Source of the DNA: Nocardiopsis alkaliphila YIM 80379
Lineage (GTDB): Bacteria > Actinomycetota > Actinomycetes > Streptosporangiales > Streptosporangiaceae
Assembly (NCBI RefSeq): GCF_000341005.1
Contig: NZ_ANBD01000028.1
Coordinates: forward strand, 1 to 35,169
Length of the DNA stretch: 35,169 nucleotides
Reading direction: 5' to 3'
Shown here one piece after another: positions 8,206 through 15,725 of the stretch (its first letter is position 1; each line of letters begins with the position of its first letter). Made by a program: the position numbers and the translations under genes. The notes beneath the pieces were generated by a model. The model ran no database searches, was not told the DNA's origin, and worked only from the letters and a program-made list of their open reading frames with translations.

Positions 8206-8328
8206 ATGGCCAATGAATGGACCCAAGGTGGACATCGGGAAGCCACAAGGGAGTGTCGACCCTTCTTCGTCCCTCTGGGTGATTCCTGTCTCAGTGCGCG
8301 GCTGGCCGGCGGAGGCCGGACAAGGTAG
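8206..8328 (+). CDS. Candidate 40-aa ORF, possibly a DUF397 relic
   Basis: ATG 8206 sits 8 nt after a strong GAGGAGGG ribosome site (8189-8197), unusual for a chance ORF. The peptide begins MANEWTQGGHREATREC. The Trp-to-Cys spacing (12 residues) and the EATREC wording recall DUF397 proteins, but the KSS motif and the rest of the domain are missing, so this may be a decayed copy. It lies between the divergent SCP and DUF47 genes, in about 430 bp otherwise empty of genes. The DUF397 link is tentative. Confidence 0.3.
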   Translation: MANEWTQGGHREATRECRPFFVPLGDSCLSARLAGGGRTR

Positions 8329-8414
8329 CGTCCCGAAGCGTCCCGGTGTCGTTGAGATTGGGAGGATTGCGGTGGAACCCGCGCCCCGTGGCGTTCCCCG
8401 TACCGACACAGGCA

Positions 8415-8432
8415 GATGAACACAGGGTGACC
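8415..8432. promoter_or_regulatory. Degenerate PHO-box-like repeat upstream of DUF47 gene
   Basis: GATGAAC (8415-8421) and GGTGACC (8426-8432) are spaced by 11 nt, the PhoP repeat period. Each differs at one base from GGTGAAC, the complement of the PHO-box unit. The orientation is opposite to the usual one relative to the gene. It is suggestive only because the gene belongs to phosphate transport. Confidence 0.2.
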
Positions 8433-8558
8433 CGGGCCGGCCCAGGTCTCCCCCGAGCGGGGGCCGAACCGGGCAGATCCCACACTGTCGTGCTGAAACA
8501 ACTGATCAGCGCACTTAGCATCCACCAAGGAAGACCACCGCACCATCGGGAGAACGAC

Positions 8559-9176
8559 GTGCGCCTGCGCTTGCGCCCGCGTGATGACAGTTACTACGAG
8601 ATGTTCACCGACTCGGCGAACAACCTGGTCATCGGAGCCCGCCTCCTGGTGGAACTGATGAGCGATGGGGCCGACCGAGAAGCGATCACCGAGAAGATGC
8701 GTGCCTGCGAGCACGCCGGTGACGATGCGACCCACGCCATCATGCGCCGACTCAACAAGAGTTCGGCGCCTCCGCTGCATCGTGAGGACATCTACCGGCT
8801 GGCCTCCAACCTGGACGACGTCATGGACTCCATGGAGGCCGCCGTCGACCTCATCGGTCTGTACGGGTTGGAGCGGCTTCCCAAGGGCATCATCGACCAG
8901 ATCGAGGTGCTCGAACGGGCGGCCGAACTCACCGCCGAGGCGATGCCCCGGTTGCGATCGATGAAGGACCTGACCCGGTACTGGATCGAGATCAACCAGC
9001 TGGAGAACCAGGCCGACCGCATCTACCGCAAACTCCTCGCCCACCTCTTCAGCGGTGAGTACGACGCCCTCACCGTGCTCAAGCTCAAGGACGTGATCGA
9101 GGAATTGGAGACCGCCGCCGACGCCTTCGAGCACGTCGCCAACACGGTGGAGACCATAGTCGTCAAGAACAGCTAG
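8559..9176 (+). CDS. DUF47 / PhoU-like phosphate transport accessory protein
   Basis: A 205-aa, all-helical protein of the DUF47 (TIGR00153, PhoU-like) family, which usually partners a Pit-type phosphate transporter and binds metal clusters. Visible family segments: YYEMFTDSANNLVIGA near the start, the metal-site motif EHAGDDATHAI, YRLASNLDDVMDSMEAAVDL, EINQLENQADRIYRKLL, and the C-terminal AADAFEHVANTVETIVVKNS. GTG 8559 follows GGGAGA at 5 nt and gives the typical family N terminus; earlier in-frame ATGs add foreign sequence. No pit gene follows: the next gene converges and its stop overlaps this one by 4 bp in a shared CTAG. The pst genes are 5.7 kb away. Confidence 0.9.
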   Translation: MRLRLRPRDDSYYEMFTDSANNLVIGARLLVELMSDGADREAITEKMRACEHAGDDATHAIMRRLNKSSAPPLHREDIYRLASNLDDVMDSMEAAVDLIGLYGLERLPKGIIDQIEVLERAAELTAEAMPRLRSMKDLTRYWIEINQLENQADRIYRKLLAHLFSGEYDALTVLKLKDVIEELETAADAFEHVANTVETIVVKNS

Positions 9177-10759
9177 GGATGTCGCTCCGGAATCCCGTCC
9201 TGGTCGACGTAGGCCTCCAAAGTGATGGCCAAGGCCAACCTGGCGCGTGGACTGTCCAGGTTCAGCGAGGCCACTTCCGCCATCCGACGCATCCGGTGCC
9301 GCACGGTGTTCGGATGCACCCCCAGCTCGCCGGCGGCCTCGTTCGGATCTCCCTGAGCCCTCAGCCACGCACGCAGCGTCTCGGCGTACCGGGTGCCGTG
9401 CTCGGTGTCGTGCCGGGCGAGCTCGGCGACCGGGCCGTCCGCGGGCCGGCGCCCGGAGGCCGAGGCCATGCGCAACCGGTGCACCAACACCTCGTCCCAA
9501 GACTCGTCGTAGGCCGGTACGGGTCGCGACGCACCACCGGGTCGGGAGGCGTGCAGGGCGAGACTCTCGTCCGCCTCACGGCGGCTGGCCGGGAGACGGG
9601 CCAGGTCCGCCGGGGCTCCGATACCGGCGTTGACCACCACGTGCACCGGCAGTCCCCGCGTGGTCTGACTCACCCAGTCTCGGGCCGGCGCCGGGTCCGC
9701 GCCACAGGGCAGCACCGTGTAGACCGTGCTGCCGAACACCGCACTGCGCCCCGGGCGCGACCACCCGAACCCGGTGGTGGCGCGTTCGAAGGTCATCAAC
9801 GCGGCGGAGTGGCGTTCGTCGGGGGTGTGCGCCTGCAACGCGATGACCCGGTGGGAGGTCAAGGCCAGGCCCAGCCGCCCCGCTGCCTCGGTCGGGTCCA
9901 CGGCCCCTTCCAGCAACCGGCTGACCAGATCCGATTCCACCTGACGTTCCAGGTCCGCGCTCACCCTGGTGCGCAACATGTGCAGTGCGACGGTCCGCAC
10001 GGCCTCCGAGAGCAGCGCGGAACACTCCGGGTCCGGGGGCCTCTCGCGCACGATCCACAAGGAACCCAGGTACTCGCGGCCCACGCGCACCGCCACGGCC
10101 GTGCGCGCGCCCAGGCCCAGCTCCGGTTCCGCGGGCAGGTATCGGGGCTCGGACGAGGACGCGAGGTGGGCGGTGACCCCGGCGCGTTCCAGGTGGCGTT
10201 GGATCTTGTCGGGTACGCGCCTGCCCAGGATGGTGTCCAAGCGGGCCCGGTCCGTGTCGATCTGACGCTGGGAGTAGGCGAGGAGTCGATGACGGGGGTC
10301 CTCGATGGTCACCGGGGCCGCCACCCGGTCGGCGATGGTGTCCGCGAGCGCGAAGAGGTCGGCGGGCCCACGTCCCGCTTCGGTTTCGCCACCCTCCAGC
10401 ACCAATCCGTAGACCACCCCGGCGATCTGGCCCCAGGCCACCGACGGGTCCACGATCAACAAAGCCACCCCCCGTTTCCGTGCGACGGCCGCGGCCTCCG
10501 AGAACGGCTCCCCGGTCTCGTCCGCCTCCGGGACGTGCGAGGGACGGGCCACCGCGGCCACCGCGCCGGCGCGCACCGCGAGCGCGACCGCCCGCAACGG
10601 GTCGGTCACTCCTACCGCCAAGAGGATGTCGCCCTCCTCCGAGCCTCCGGGGTCGTGCAGGGCCACTCCGCGCAGTGCCGTCCCGGATGGGGGCCGTGCC
10701 CCCACCAATCGGGCCCCATACGTGCCCAGGATGGTGACCAACCGGTCCAAAAGGACCAT
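9173..10759 (-). CDS. PucR-family transcriptional regulator
   Basis: A 528-aa regulator of the PucR/CdaR class. The N-terminal PucR domain opens MVLLDRLVTILGTYG and includes VALHDPGGSEEGDILLAVG; a central GGDEF-like domain follows; the C-terminal helix-turn-helix (HTH_30) has GDPNEAAGELGVHPNTVRHR and LDSPRARLALAITLEAY. ATG 10759 is preceded at 7 nt by GGGAGG; an upstream in-frame ATG at 10774 lacks a good site. Related proteins respond to purines, amino acids or sugar acids. It is divergent from the DadA-like gene with 146 bp between them, so that gene is its likely target. It converges with the DUF47 gene, overlapping at the stops. Confidence 0.9.
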   Translation of the reverse strand: MVLLDRLVTILGTYGARLVGARPPSGTALRGVALHDPGGSEEGDILLAVGVTDPLRAVALAVRAGAVAAVARPSHVPEADETGEPFSEAAAVARKRGVALLIVDPSVAWGQIAGVVYGLVLEGGETEAGRGPADLFALADTIADRVAAPVTIEDPRHRLLAYSQRQIDTDRARLDTILGRRVPDKIQRHLERAGVTAHLASSSEPRYLPAEPELGLGARTAVAVRVGREYLGSLWIVRERPPDPECSALLSEAVRTVALHMLRTRVSADLERQVESDLVSRLLEGAVDPTEAAGRLGLALTSHRVIALQAHTPDERHSAALMTFERATTGFGWSRPGRSAVFGSTVYTVLPCGADPAPARDWVSQTTRGLPVHVVVNAGIGAPADLARLPASRREADESLALHASRPGGASRPVPAYDESWDEVLVHRLRMASASGRRPADGPVAELARHDTEHGTRYAETLRAWLRAQGDPNEAAGELGVHPNTVRHRMRRMAEVASLNLDSPRARLALAITLEAYVDQDGIPERHP

Positions 10760-10905
10760 CGCGCCGCCTCCCATTGTTCGGACTCCACTCCAGAGTAGGG
10801 CGAGATTGTCCTGCCGGAACAAGATCAAGGCGGAGAGTGAGGGGCAAACTCGATAGGGGATGCGGAACCGTATCCCCCCGTCGTCGTGCACAGGGAGCAA
10901 TGCCC

Positions 10906-12174
10906 ATGTCCGGGAAGGGCGCGAGAGTGCCGCGTACCGTCATCGTCGTCGGCGCCGGAATCGTGGGCCTCTCGACCGCCTGGTACCTCCAGCGGTATGG
11001 AGTCGGGGTCACGGTGGTCGAGCGTGACACGGTCTCCTCGGGTTCGTCCTGGGGCAACGCGGGCTGGATCGCTCCTGGTCTGACCATCCCCCTGAACGAG
11101 CCTGCGGTATTCGGCCACGGTCTGCGCGCGTTGCTCGACCCGAACGCGGCGTTGTCCATCCCGCCCACCACCGACACCGGCCTCCTGGGTTTCCTGGGAG
11201 CCTTCGCGCTCAACAGCAGACGCTCCACGTGGGAACGGGCCCTGAACGGCAACACCCCGCTGAGCTCGGTGAGCCTGGACGCCTTCACCGAACTCGTCGA
11301 GGCGGGCGTTGGGATGCAGGACGGGCCCAAGACCGAGGAAGCGCCGATCACCGCGCTCTTCACCAGTGAGAAGCGGGCCGCGCACCTGCTCATGGAACTG
11401 GACCAGATGCGTGCCACGGGGCTTCCGCTGTCCTACTCCGCCCTGGACCGGAACACCGTGCGTGAACAGAGTCCGTTCATCTCCGGAGCCGTTCGCGCGG
11501 GGGTGCGGATCGACGGACAGCGTTACGTCAACCCGGGACTGTTCACCCACGCCCTCGCCGACCACGTACGTGGCCGCGGCGGCAGCATCATCGAGAACTT
11601 CAGGGTCACCGGGGTGGAGGCCCACGGGAACGGGCTTCGACTTCGTTCCGCCCATGGGGAGAGCCAGAGCGCGGACGCCGTCGTGTTCGCCACCGGTGCC
11701 TGGCTCGGTCGCCAAGGGCGCCCCTGGGGGGTCACCGTCCCCCTACGGGCGGGCCGCGGCTACAGCTTCACCTCTCCGACCACCGGTTCGGTCCCCGGGC
11801 CGCTCTACCTGCCTGAGGCCAGGGTCGCCTGTACACCCCTCGCCGAAGGGCTGAGGGTCGCCGGAACCATGGAGTTCCGCGACATCGAGGCCCCGCTCTA
11901 CCAGGCTCGGATCGATTCCATCGCCACCTCGGCCGCCCCATATCTGACCGGGGTGGACCTGGACAGGCGTACCGACGAGTGGGTGGGATCGCGCCCGGTC
12001 ACCGCAGACGGCCTACCCCTGATCGGGGCCACCCGGATCCCCGGCCTGTACGTGGCCGGCGGCCACGGGATGTGGGGATTCACCCAGGGCCCCGCCACCG
12101 GCCGCCTGCTCGCCCGAGCGGTGGCGACCGGCGACACCCCGGCGTCCATGCGCCCCTTCGATCCACTCCGGTGA
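10906..12174 (+). CDS. DadA-like FAD-dependent amino acid dehydrogenase/oxidase
   Basis: A 422-aa flavoprotein of the DAO family. The Rossmann motif VIVVGAGIVGLSTAWYL (near residue 10) ends in an acidic residue (VVERD) for FAD ribose. SSWGNAGWIAPG is the DadA-type flavin region, and the C terminus has RPVTADGLPLIGATR and GHGMWGFTQGPATGRLLA. DadA-type enzymes deaminate D-amino acids and feed electrons to the respiratory chain; hydroxyproline or sarcosine substrates are also possible. ATG 10906 is best placed (8 nt after AGGGAG); ATG 10900 is too close. It is divergent from pucR and ends before a hairpin. The substrate is not readable from sequence. Confidence 0.85.
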   Translation: MSGKGARVPRTVIVVGAGIVGLSTAWYLQRYGVGVTVVERDTVSSGSSWGNAGWIAPGLTIPLNEPAVFGHGLRALLDPNAALSIPPTTDTGLLGFLGAFALNSRRSTWERALNGNTPLSSVSLDAFTELVEAGVGMQDGPKTEEAPITALFTSEKRAAHLLMELDQMRATGLPLSYSALDRNTVREQSPFISGAVRAGVRIDGQRYVNPGLFTHALADHVRGRGGSIIENFRVTGVEAHGNGLRLRSAHGESQSADAVVFATGAWLGRQGRPWGVTVPLRAGRGYSFTSPTTGSVPGPLYLPEARVACTPLAEGLRVAGTMEFRDIEAPLYQARIDSIATSAAPYLTGVDLDRRTDEWVGSRPVTADGLPLIGATRIPGLYVAGGHGMWGFTQGPATGRLLARAVATGDTPASMRPFDPLR

Positions 12175-12193
12175 ACGACGAACCTCGTCCACC

Positions 12194-12224
12194 GGGCGCC
12201 CCACCGAACACCGGCGGGGCGCCC
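12194..12224 (+). terminator. Hairpin after DadA-like gene
   Basis: Arms 12194-12202 and 12216-12224 pair perfectly (9 bp) around a 13-base loop, followed by a pyrimidine-rich stretch. It lies 20 bp past the DadA-like stop and 25 bp before the GreA-like start. Either a terminator or a partial attenuator between the two genes. Confidence 0.6.
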
Positions 12225-12248
12225 TTCCTCTTCCAAGGAGAGAACACG

Positions 12249-12698
12249 ATGTCACACGCCGACCGCGTTTGGCTCACGCCGAGCGCCCACCGCCGGCTCA
12301 CTGTGGAGTTGGCGATCCTCAATGGCACCGCCGACCCCGCCGAGGCGGAGGCTCTAGGGATTCGCCTTCCCGAGGGGAAGGAGGCCCGGGAGTCACGCGT
12401 CCACAAGTTGGAGGAGCTTCTCAAGGACGCGGTGACCGGTGAGGCCCCGCCGGACGATGGTGTCGCCGAACCCGGCATGGTCCTGACGGTGCGCCATGGC
12501 GACGAGACCGAGACGGAGACCTTCTTGCTCGGGCTCCGCGAAGGCGCGAACGAGGAGGAGCTGAGCGTGTACTCGCCTCAGTCTCCGATGGGTCAGGCCC
12601 TGTTGGGCGCCGCCCGGGGAGAGGAACGCTCCTACAAGGTCCCTAGCGGCAAGACCGTTCGCGTGACCTTGGTGGACGCGGTGCCGTACCAGGCCTGA
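12249..12698 (+). CDS. GreA/GreB-family elongation-factor-like protein
   Basis: A 149-aa protein. The C-terminal half is the FKBP-like Gre domain: PGMVLTVRHGDETETETFLLG, then SVYSPQSPMGQALLGAARGE and YKVPSGKTVRVTLVDA. The N-terminal half forms a short helical hairpin (AHRRLTVELAIL, ESRVHKLEELL). In true GreA the coiled-coil tip carries the conserved acidic DLKENAEY motif that donates catalytic Mg; here that segment is replaced by NGTADPAEAEALGIRLPEGK. It may therefore bind RNA polymerase without stimulating transcript cleavage, as proposed for Gre-like anti-factors. ATG 12249 follows AAGGAGAG. Confidence 0.85.
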   Translation: MSHADRVWLTPSAHRRLTVELAILNGTADPAEAEALGIRLPEGKEARESRVHKLEELLKDAVTGEAPPDDGVAEPGMVLTVRHGDETETETFLLGLREGANEEELSVYSPQSPMGQALLGAARGEERSYKVPSGKTVRVTLVDAVPYQA

Positions 12699-12704
12699 CG
12701 ATCG

Positions 12705-12728
12705 AGGGCCGCCCGCCAGGGCGGCCCT
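12705..12728. terminator. Terminator between GreA-like and lipoprotein genes
   Basis: Perfect 10-bp arms (12705-12714, 12719-12728) with a 4-base loop, sited in the 39-bp gap between a rightward and a leftward stop codon. It can serve both genes. Confidence 0.85.
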
Positions 12729-12737
12729 TGGTCGCCC

Positions 12738-13772
12738 TCAGGGCGCCTGGCCTTCGAAGACCAAGGCGGGGTAGAGCGAGCGTCCCTGTTCGTCGATGAA
12801 CTCCAGGCTCCATCGGAGCGTCGGGTCGTCCTCGGCGGCCCAACAGTCCTCGTCCCAGCTCCCGGACTCATCCGGGGCCAAGAACATGGGCGGATTGAGG
12901 GCCTCGCCCAAGAGCGGTCCGGAGGATTCCCGCAACGGATCGCCCACGGAGCAGTCGGTGAGGATCGATCCGGTGTGGATCCGCTCATCGGTGCCGTTGG
13001 TGATCTCGATCGTCCAGGCGTAGTAGTCGTCCCCTTCGTCCTCGGACCCCTCCTCGACGGGTTCCTCTTCACTCGTTTCCCCCTCAGCGGACTCCTCATC
13101 GAGCGGGTCGTCCTCCACCGTGGGGGGACCCTCGTCGCTCGACCCTTCTTCGCCCGGTTCCTCTTCCGGGGACTCCCCCTCGATGGCGGTGGGATCGTCG
13201 GTCGAGTCCTCGGCCGTCTCCTCCTCCACGGGCTCGGTCTCATCGAGTCCTTCCATGGATTCGTCATCGGTGGATCCGTCCCCGTCCGGGGCCTCTTCGG
13301 CCGGGTCCTCCTCACCGGTGGCGTCGGAGCGTTCGGGCGTCGGCTCGGTTCGGCGTTCCACGGGGCTCATGGTGACGGTGAAGCCGTCCTCGAAGCGATG
13401 GCTCCCGCCGAGCTCCAGCATGATCGGCTCGGAGCCCTCCTCCTGGGTGGTCTCTCCTTCGCCTCCTTCGGGGGTGTCCGGTTCCTCGTCACCGGTCGCG
13501 GGGGGTGTGTGTCGGCCCCCTGACCCGGAACCGTTACCGTTACCGCCCGAACCACCTTCGCCGCCCTGGCCGCCACCGCCTCCCGAACCGGAGCCTCCAC
13601 CACCGCCTTCGCCACCCTGGCCGCCACCGCCTCCCGAACCGGAGCCGCCGCCAGCGGAGTCCTCGTCGGACCGCTGTTCTTCACCGGTGGTCGTGATGGT
13701 TCCAAAATCGCAGGCGGCCCCGGTGACGACGAGCAGGAACGCCGCGCCCGGAGCCATCATGGAGACACGCAT
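12738..13772 (-). CDS. Lipoprotein with Gly-rich repeats and acidic linker
   Basis: A 344-aa protein of unknown function. The signal peptide ends VVTGAAC with Cys21 as the lipid anchor. Then comes a Gly/Ser/Gln repeat region (two 17-residue units encoded by a 51-bp duplication), a short Thr/Glu segment, a strand-rich piece (IMLELGGSHRFEDGFTVTMS), a very acidic stretch of about 100 residues rich in EE and DE pairs, and a C-terminal domain with two Cys (TDCSVGDP, WDEDCWAAEDD) that resembles the DUF4352/telomeric-repeat-like Ig domains of actinomycete lipoproteins. The start follows GGAGGGGAGGG. The acidic linker might bind cations or space the domain from the membrane. No function assigned. Confidence 0.8.
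   Translation of the reverse strand: MRVSMMAPGAAFLLVVTGAACDFGTITTTGEEQRSDEDSAGGGSGSGGGGGQGGEGGGGGSGSGGGGGQGGEGGSGGNGNGSGSGGRHTPPATGDEEPDTPEGGEGETTQEEGSEPIMLELGGSHRFEDGFTVTMSPVERRTEPTPERSDATGEEDPAEEAPDGDGSTDDESMEGLDETEPVEEETAEDSTDDPTAIEGESPEEEPGEEGSSDEGPPTVEDDPLDEESAEGETSEEEPVEEGSEDEGDDYYAWTIEITNGTDERIHTGSILTDCSVGDPLRESSGPLLGEALNPPMFLAPDESGSWDEDCWAAEDDPTLRWSLEFIDEQGRSLYPALVFEGQAP
13555..13656. repeat. 51-bp tandem repeat, two copies, in lipoprotein gene
   Basis: Copies 13555-13605 and 13606-13656 differ at only a few bases. The unit is a multiple of three, so copy-number change would keep the frame and alter the length of the Gly-rich spacer by 17 residues per unit. Confidence 0.85.
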
Positions 13773-13886
13773 GAGCCCTCCCCTCCAATAAAGGGGACAT
13801 TAGCCCTCAAAGCGTCATAATCGGGTCAATTGGCCAGGATTGGACGAAAGTGTCCGATGGGGCAACCAAAACGGTGAGGGGAAGGA

Positions 13887-14852
13887 TCACAAACCCTGGA
13901 TCGCATGAGCGGGCTCGGTGGATCGGGACAACAACGCCACCAGATACTCGTAGAAACCCTCGGCGTCGATCTCCTCGATGACCTGGGCGTTGGCCTTAAG
14001 GCCATGCACGCCCCAGGACATGGCGGAGTAACCGCGAGTCAGCTCCCCGGCGGTCTCCACGTCCACGTGGTAGGGCGAGACCTTTCGCACCAGTTCGGGG
14101 TGGAGCAGGAGAGCGGCGGTCAGGGAATCGGGATGCGTGGTGCCGTCGATACCGACCTTGCGGTCGAAGTCCAGGGTGGCCGCGCACACTCGGGTGAAGA
14201 AGGCCGACAATGGGGTCCCCAACGCGGCGATCCGATCCAGCTTCCGCCGGCCGAACACCGCCTGGCGCAGGGTCAGCGGGTCCCAGGGCACCACGGTGAT
14301 GTCGAACCCGGCCGAGAACACCGCCTTGGCGGCCTCGGGGTCGACGTAGAAGTTGAATTCGGCTGCGGCGGTGATGTTGCCCCGGCCGTTGTTGGAGCCG
14401 CCCATGACGTACAGCGACTTGACGTTGTCCACGAAGGCGGGGTCCTTCGCCGAGGCCATGGCGATGTTGGTGAGGGGTCCGATCGCCACGATCGACAGTT
14501 CCCCGGGCCGTTCCGCCGCCATACGGACGAGGGCGTCCACGGCGTGCTCGGAGTCGGGCTCCGGCCCGGAGTGGTCCATGTACAGGCCACCGGAGCCGTC
14601 ACCGTGCACGTTCTCCGCACTCACCCACTCGCGCACCAGAGGCCGCCGACAGCCCAGGTAGAGGGGCACCTCCCCGAAGCGCCCGGCCACGTTCAGCGTC
14701 AGGAACGCGTTGCGCACCTGCTGCTCGAACCCCACGTTCCCGGCGACCATGGTGATCGCCCGCAGGTCCGCCCGCGGGTCGAGCAACCCGACCAGCAAGG
14801 CCACGCAGTCGTCCTGCGCGGTGTCGGTGTCGATGATGAGCGCGGTGGCCAT
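13887..14852 (-). CDS. Nucleoside hydrolase (IunH family)
   Basis: A 321-aa enzyme expected to hydrolyse the N-glycosidic bond of ribonucleosides for salvage. The N-terminal calcium-binding motif reads IIDTDTAQDDCVAL; the usual DTDPGxDD is altered (T-A-Q) but Asp10, Asp14 and Asp15 remain. NVHGDGSGGL and IVAIGPLTNIAMA are typical, and THPDSLTAAL holds the late active-site His/Asp. ATG 14852 gives the family N terminus; the frame is open back to 14924, but those residues are atypical. It lies 78 bp after pstB on the same strand and may be co-transcribed with pst. Substrate unknown. Confidence 0.88.
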   Translation of the reverse strand: MATALIIDTDTAQDDCVALLVGLLDPRADLRAITMVAGNVGFEQQVRNAFLTLNVAGRFGEVPLYLGCRRPLVREWVSAENVHGDGSGGLYMDHSGPEPDSEHAVDALVRMAAERPGELSIVAIGPLTNIAMASAKDPAFVDNVKSLYVMGGSNNGRGNITAAAEFNFYVDPEAAKAVFSAGFDITVVPWDPLTLRQAVFGRRKLDRIAALGTPLSAFFTRVCAATLDFDRKVGIDGTTHPDSLTAALLLHPELVRKVSPYHVDVETAGELTRGYSAMSWGVHGLKANAQVIEEIDAEGFYEYLVALLSRSTEPAHAIQGL

Positions 14853-14930
14853 GGGTTTTCCGTTCGTAGAAGTGGCCGAAGCGGTCTTCCGTACCACCGG
14901 GCCGGTGCGCCGAACCGCTGTCATGTCGGA

Positions 14931-15710
14931 TCAGCCGAAGCGGCCGGTGATGTAGTTCTCGGTGTCCTTCTGCTCGGGGCGGGTGAAGATCTGGTTGGTC
15001 TCACCCATCTCGATCAGCCTGCCGGGCTTACCGGGAGCCGAGAGGTTGAAGAAGGCGGTTCGATCGGACACTCGCGCGGCCTGCTGCATGTTGTGGGTGA
15101 CGATCACGATCGTGTAGTCCTCCTTCAGGTTGTGAATGAGGTCCTCGATCGCCAGCGTCGAGATCGGGTCCAGCGCCGAGCATGGTTCGTCCATCAACAA
15201 CACGGACGGTTTGACGGCCGTGGCACGCGCGATGCACAGACGCTGTTGCTGGCCACCGGACAGGCCCGCACCGGGCTTGTCCAGCCGGTCCTTGACCTCT
15301 TTCCAGAGGTTGGCGCCGCGCAGCGACTCCTCCACCAGGTCGTCCGCCTCGGATTTGGACATCCGCTTGTTGTTGAGCCGTGCCCCGGCGATCACGTTGT
15401 CGTAGATCGACATGGTGGGGAAGGGGTTGGCCTTCTGGAAGACCATGCCGATCTCGCTGCGGACCAGTACCGGGTCCACGTCGGGTCCGTAGATGTCCAG
15501 ATCGTCCAAGAGCACCTTGCCCTCGGCCCGGGCGCCAGGGGTGACCTCGTGCATCCGGTTGAGGGTCCGCAGGAAGGTGGACTTGCCACAGCCCGAGGAG
15601 CCGATGAACGCCGTCACCGACCGCGGCTCGATGGTCATGGTCACGTCCTCGACCGCGAGGAAGTCGCCGTAGTAGACGTGCAGTCCGGAGACGTCGATTC
15701 GTTTCGCCAC
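14931..15710 (-). CDS. pstB: Phosphate ABC transporter ATP-binding protein PstB
   Basis: A 259-aa ATPase of the high-affinity phosphate importer. Walker [11 protein letters not shown]-loop [10 protein letters not shown] (the Pst hallmark), signature [14 protein letters not shown], Walker [14 protein letters not shown] and H-loop VTHNM are all present. It is last of the leftward pstC-pstA-pstB set, 15 bp after pstA. No pstS is adjacent. Confidence 0.97.
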   Translation of the reverse strand: MAKRIDVSGLHVYYGDFLAVEDVTMTIEPRSVTAFIGSSGCGKSTFLRTLNRMHEVTPGARAEGKVLLDDLDIYGPDVDPVLVRSEIGMVFQKANPFPTMSIYDNVIAGARLNNKRMSKSEADDLVEESLRGANLWKEVKDRLDKPGAGLSGGQQQRLCIARATAVKPSVLLMDEPCSALDPISTLAIEDLIHNLKEDYTIVIVTHNMQQAARVSDRTAFFNLSAPGKPGRLIEMGETNQIFTRPEQKDTENYITGRFG

Positions 15711-15725
15711 AGGATGTTCCTCGTA

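Noticed and set aside
9576..11417. 613-aa minus-strand frame across pucR and the DadA-like gene
   Set aside because: It is a different frame over pucR and antisense to the DadA-like gene; both real genes have clear motifs and ribosome sites.
13555..13656. CRISPR-like repeat array
   Set aside because: Two contiguous units without spacers, in frame inside a coding gene.
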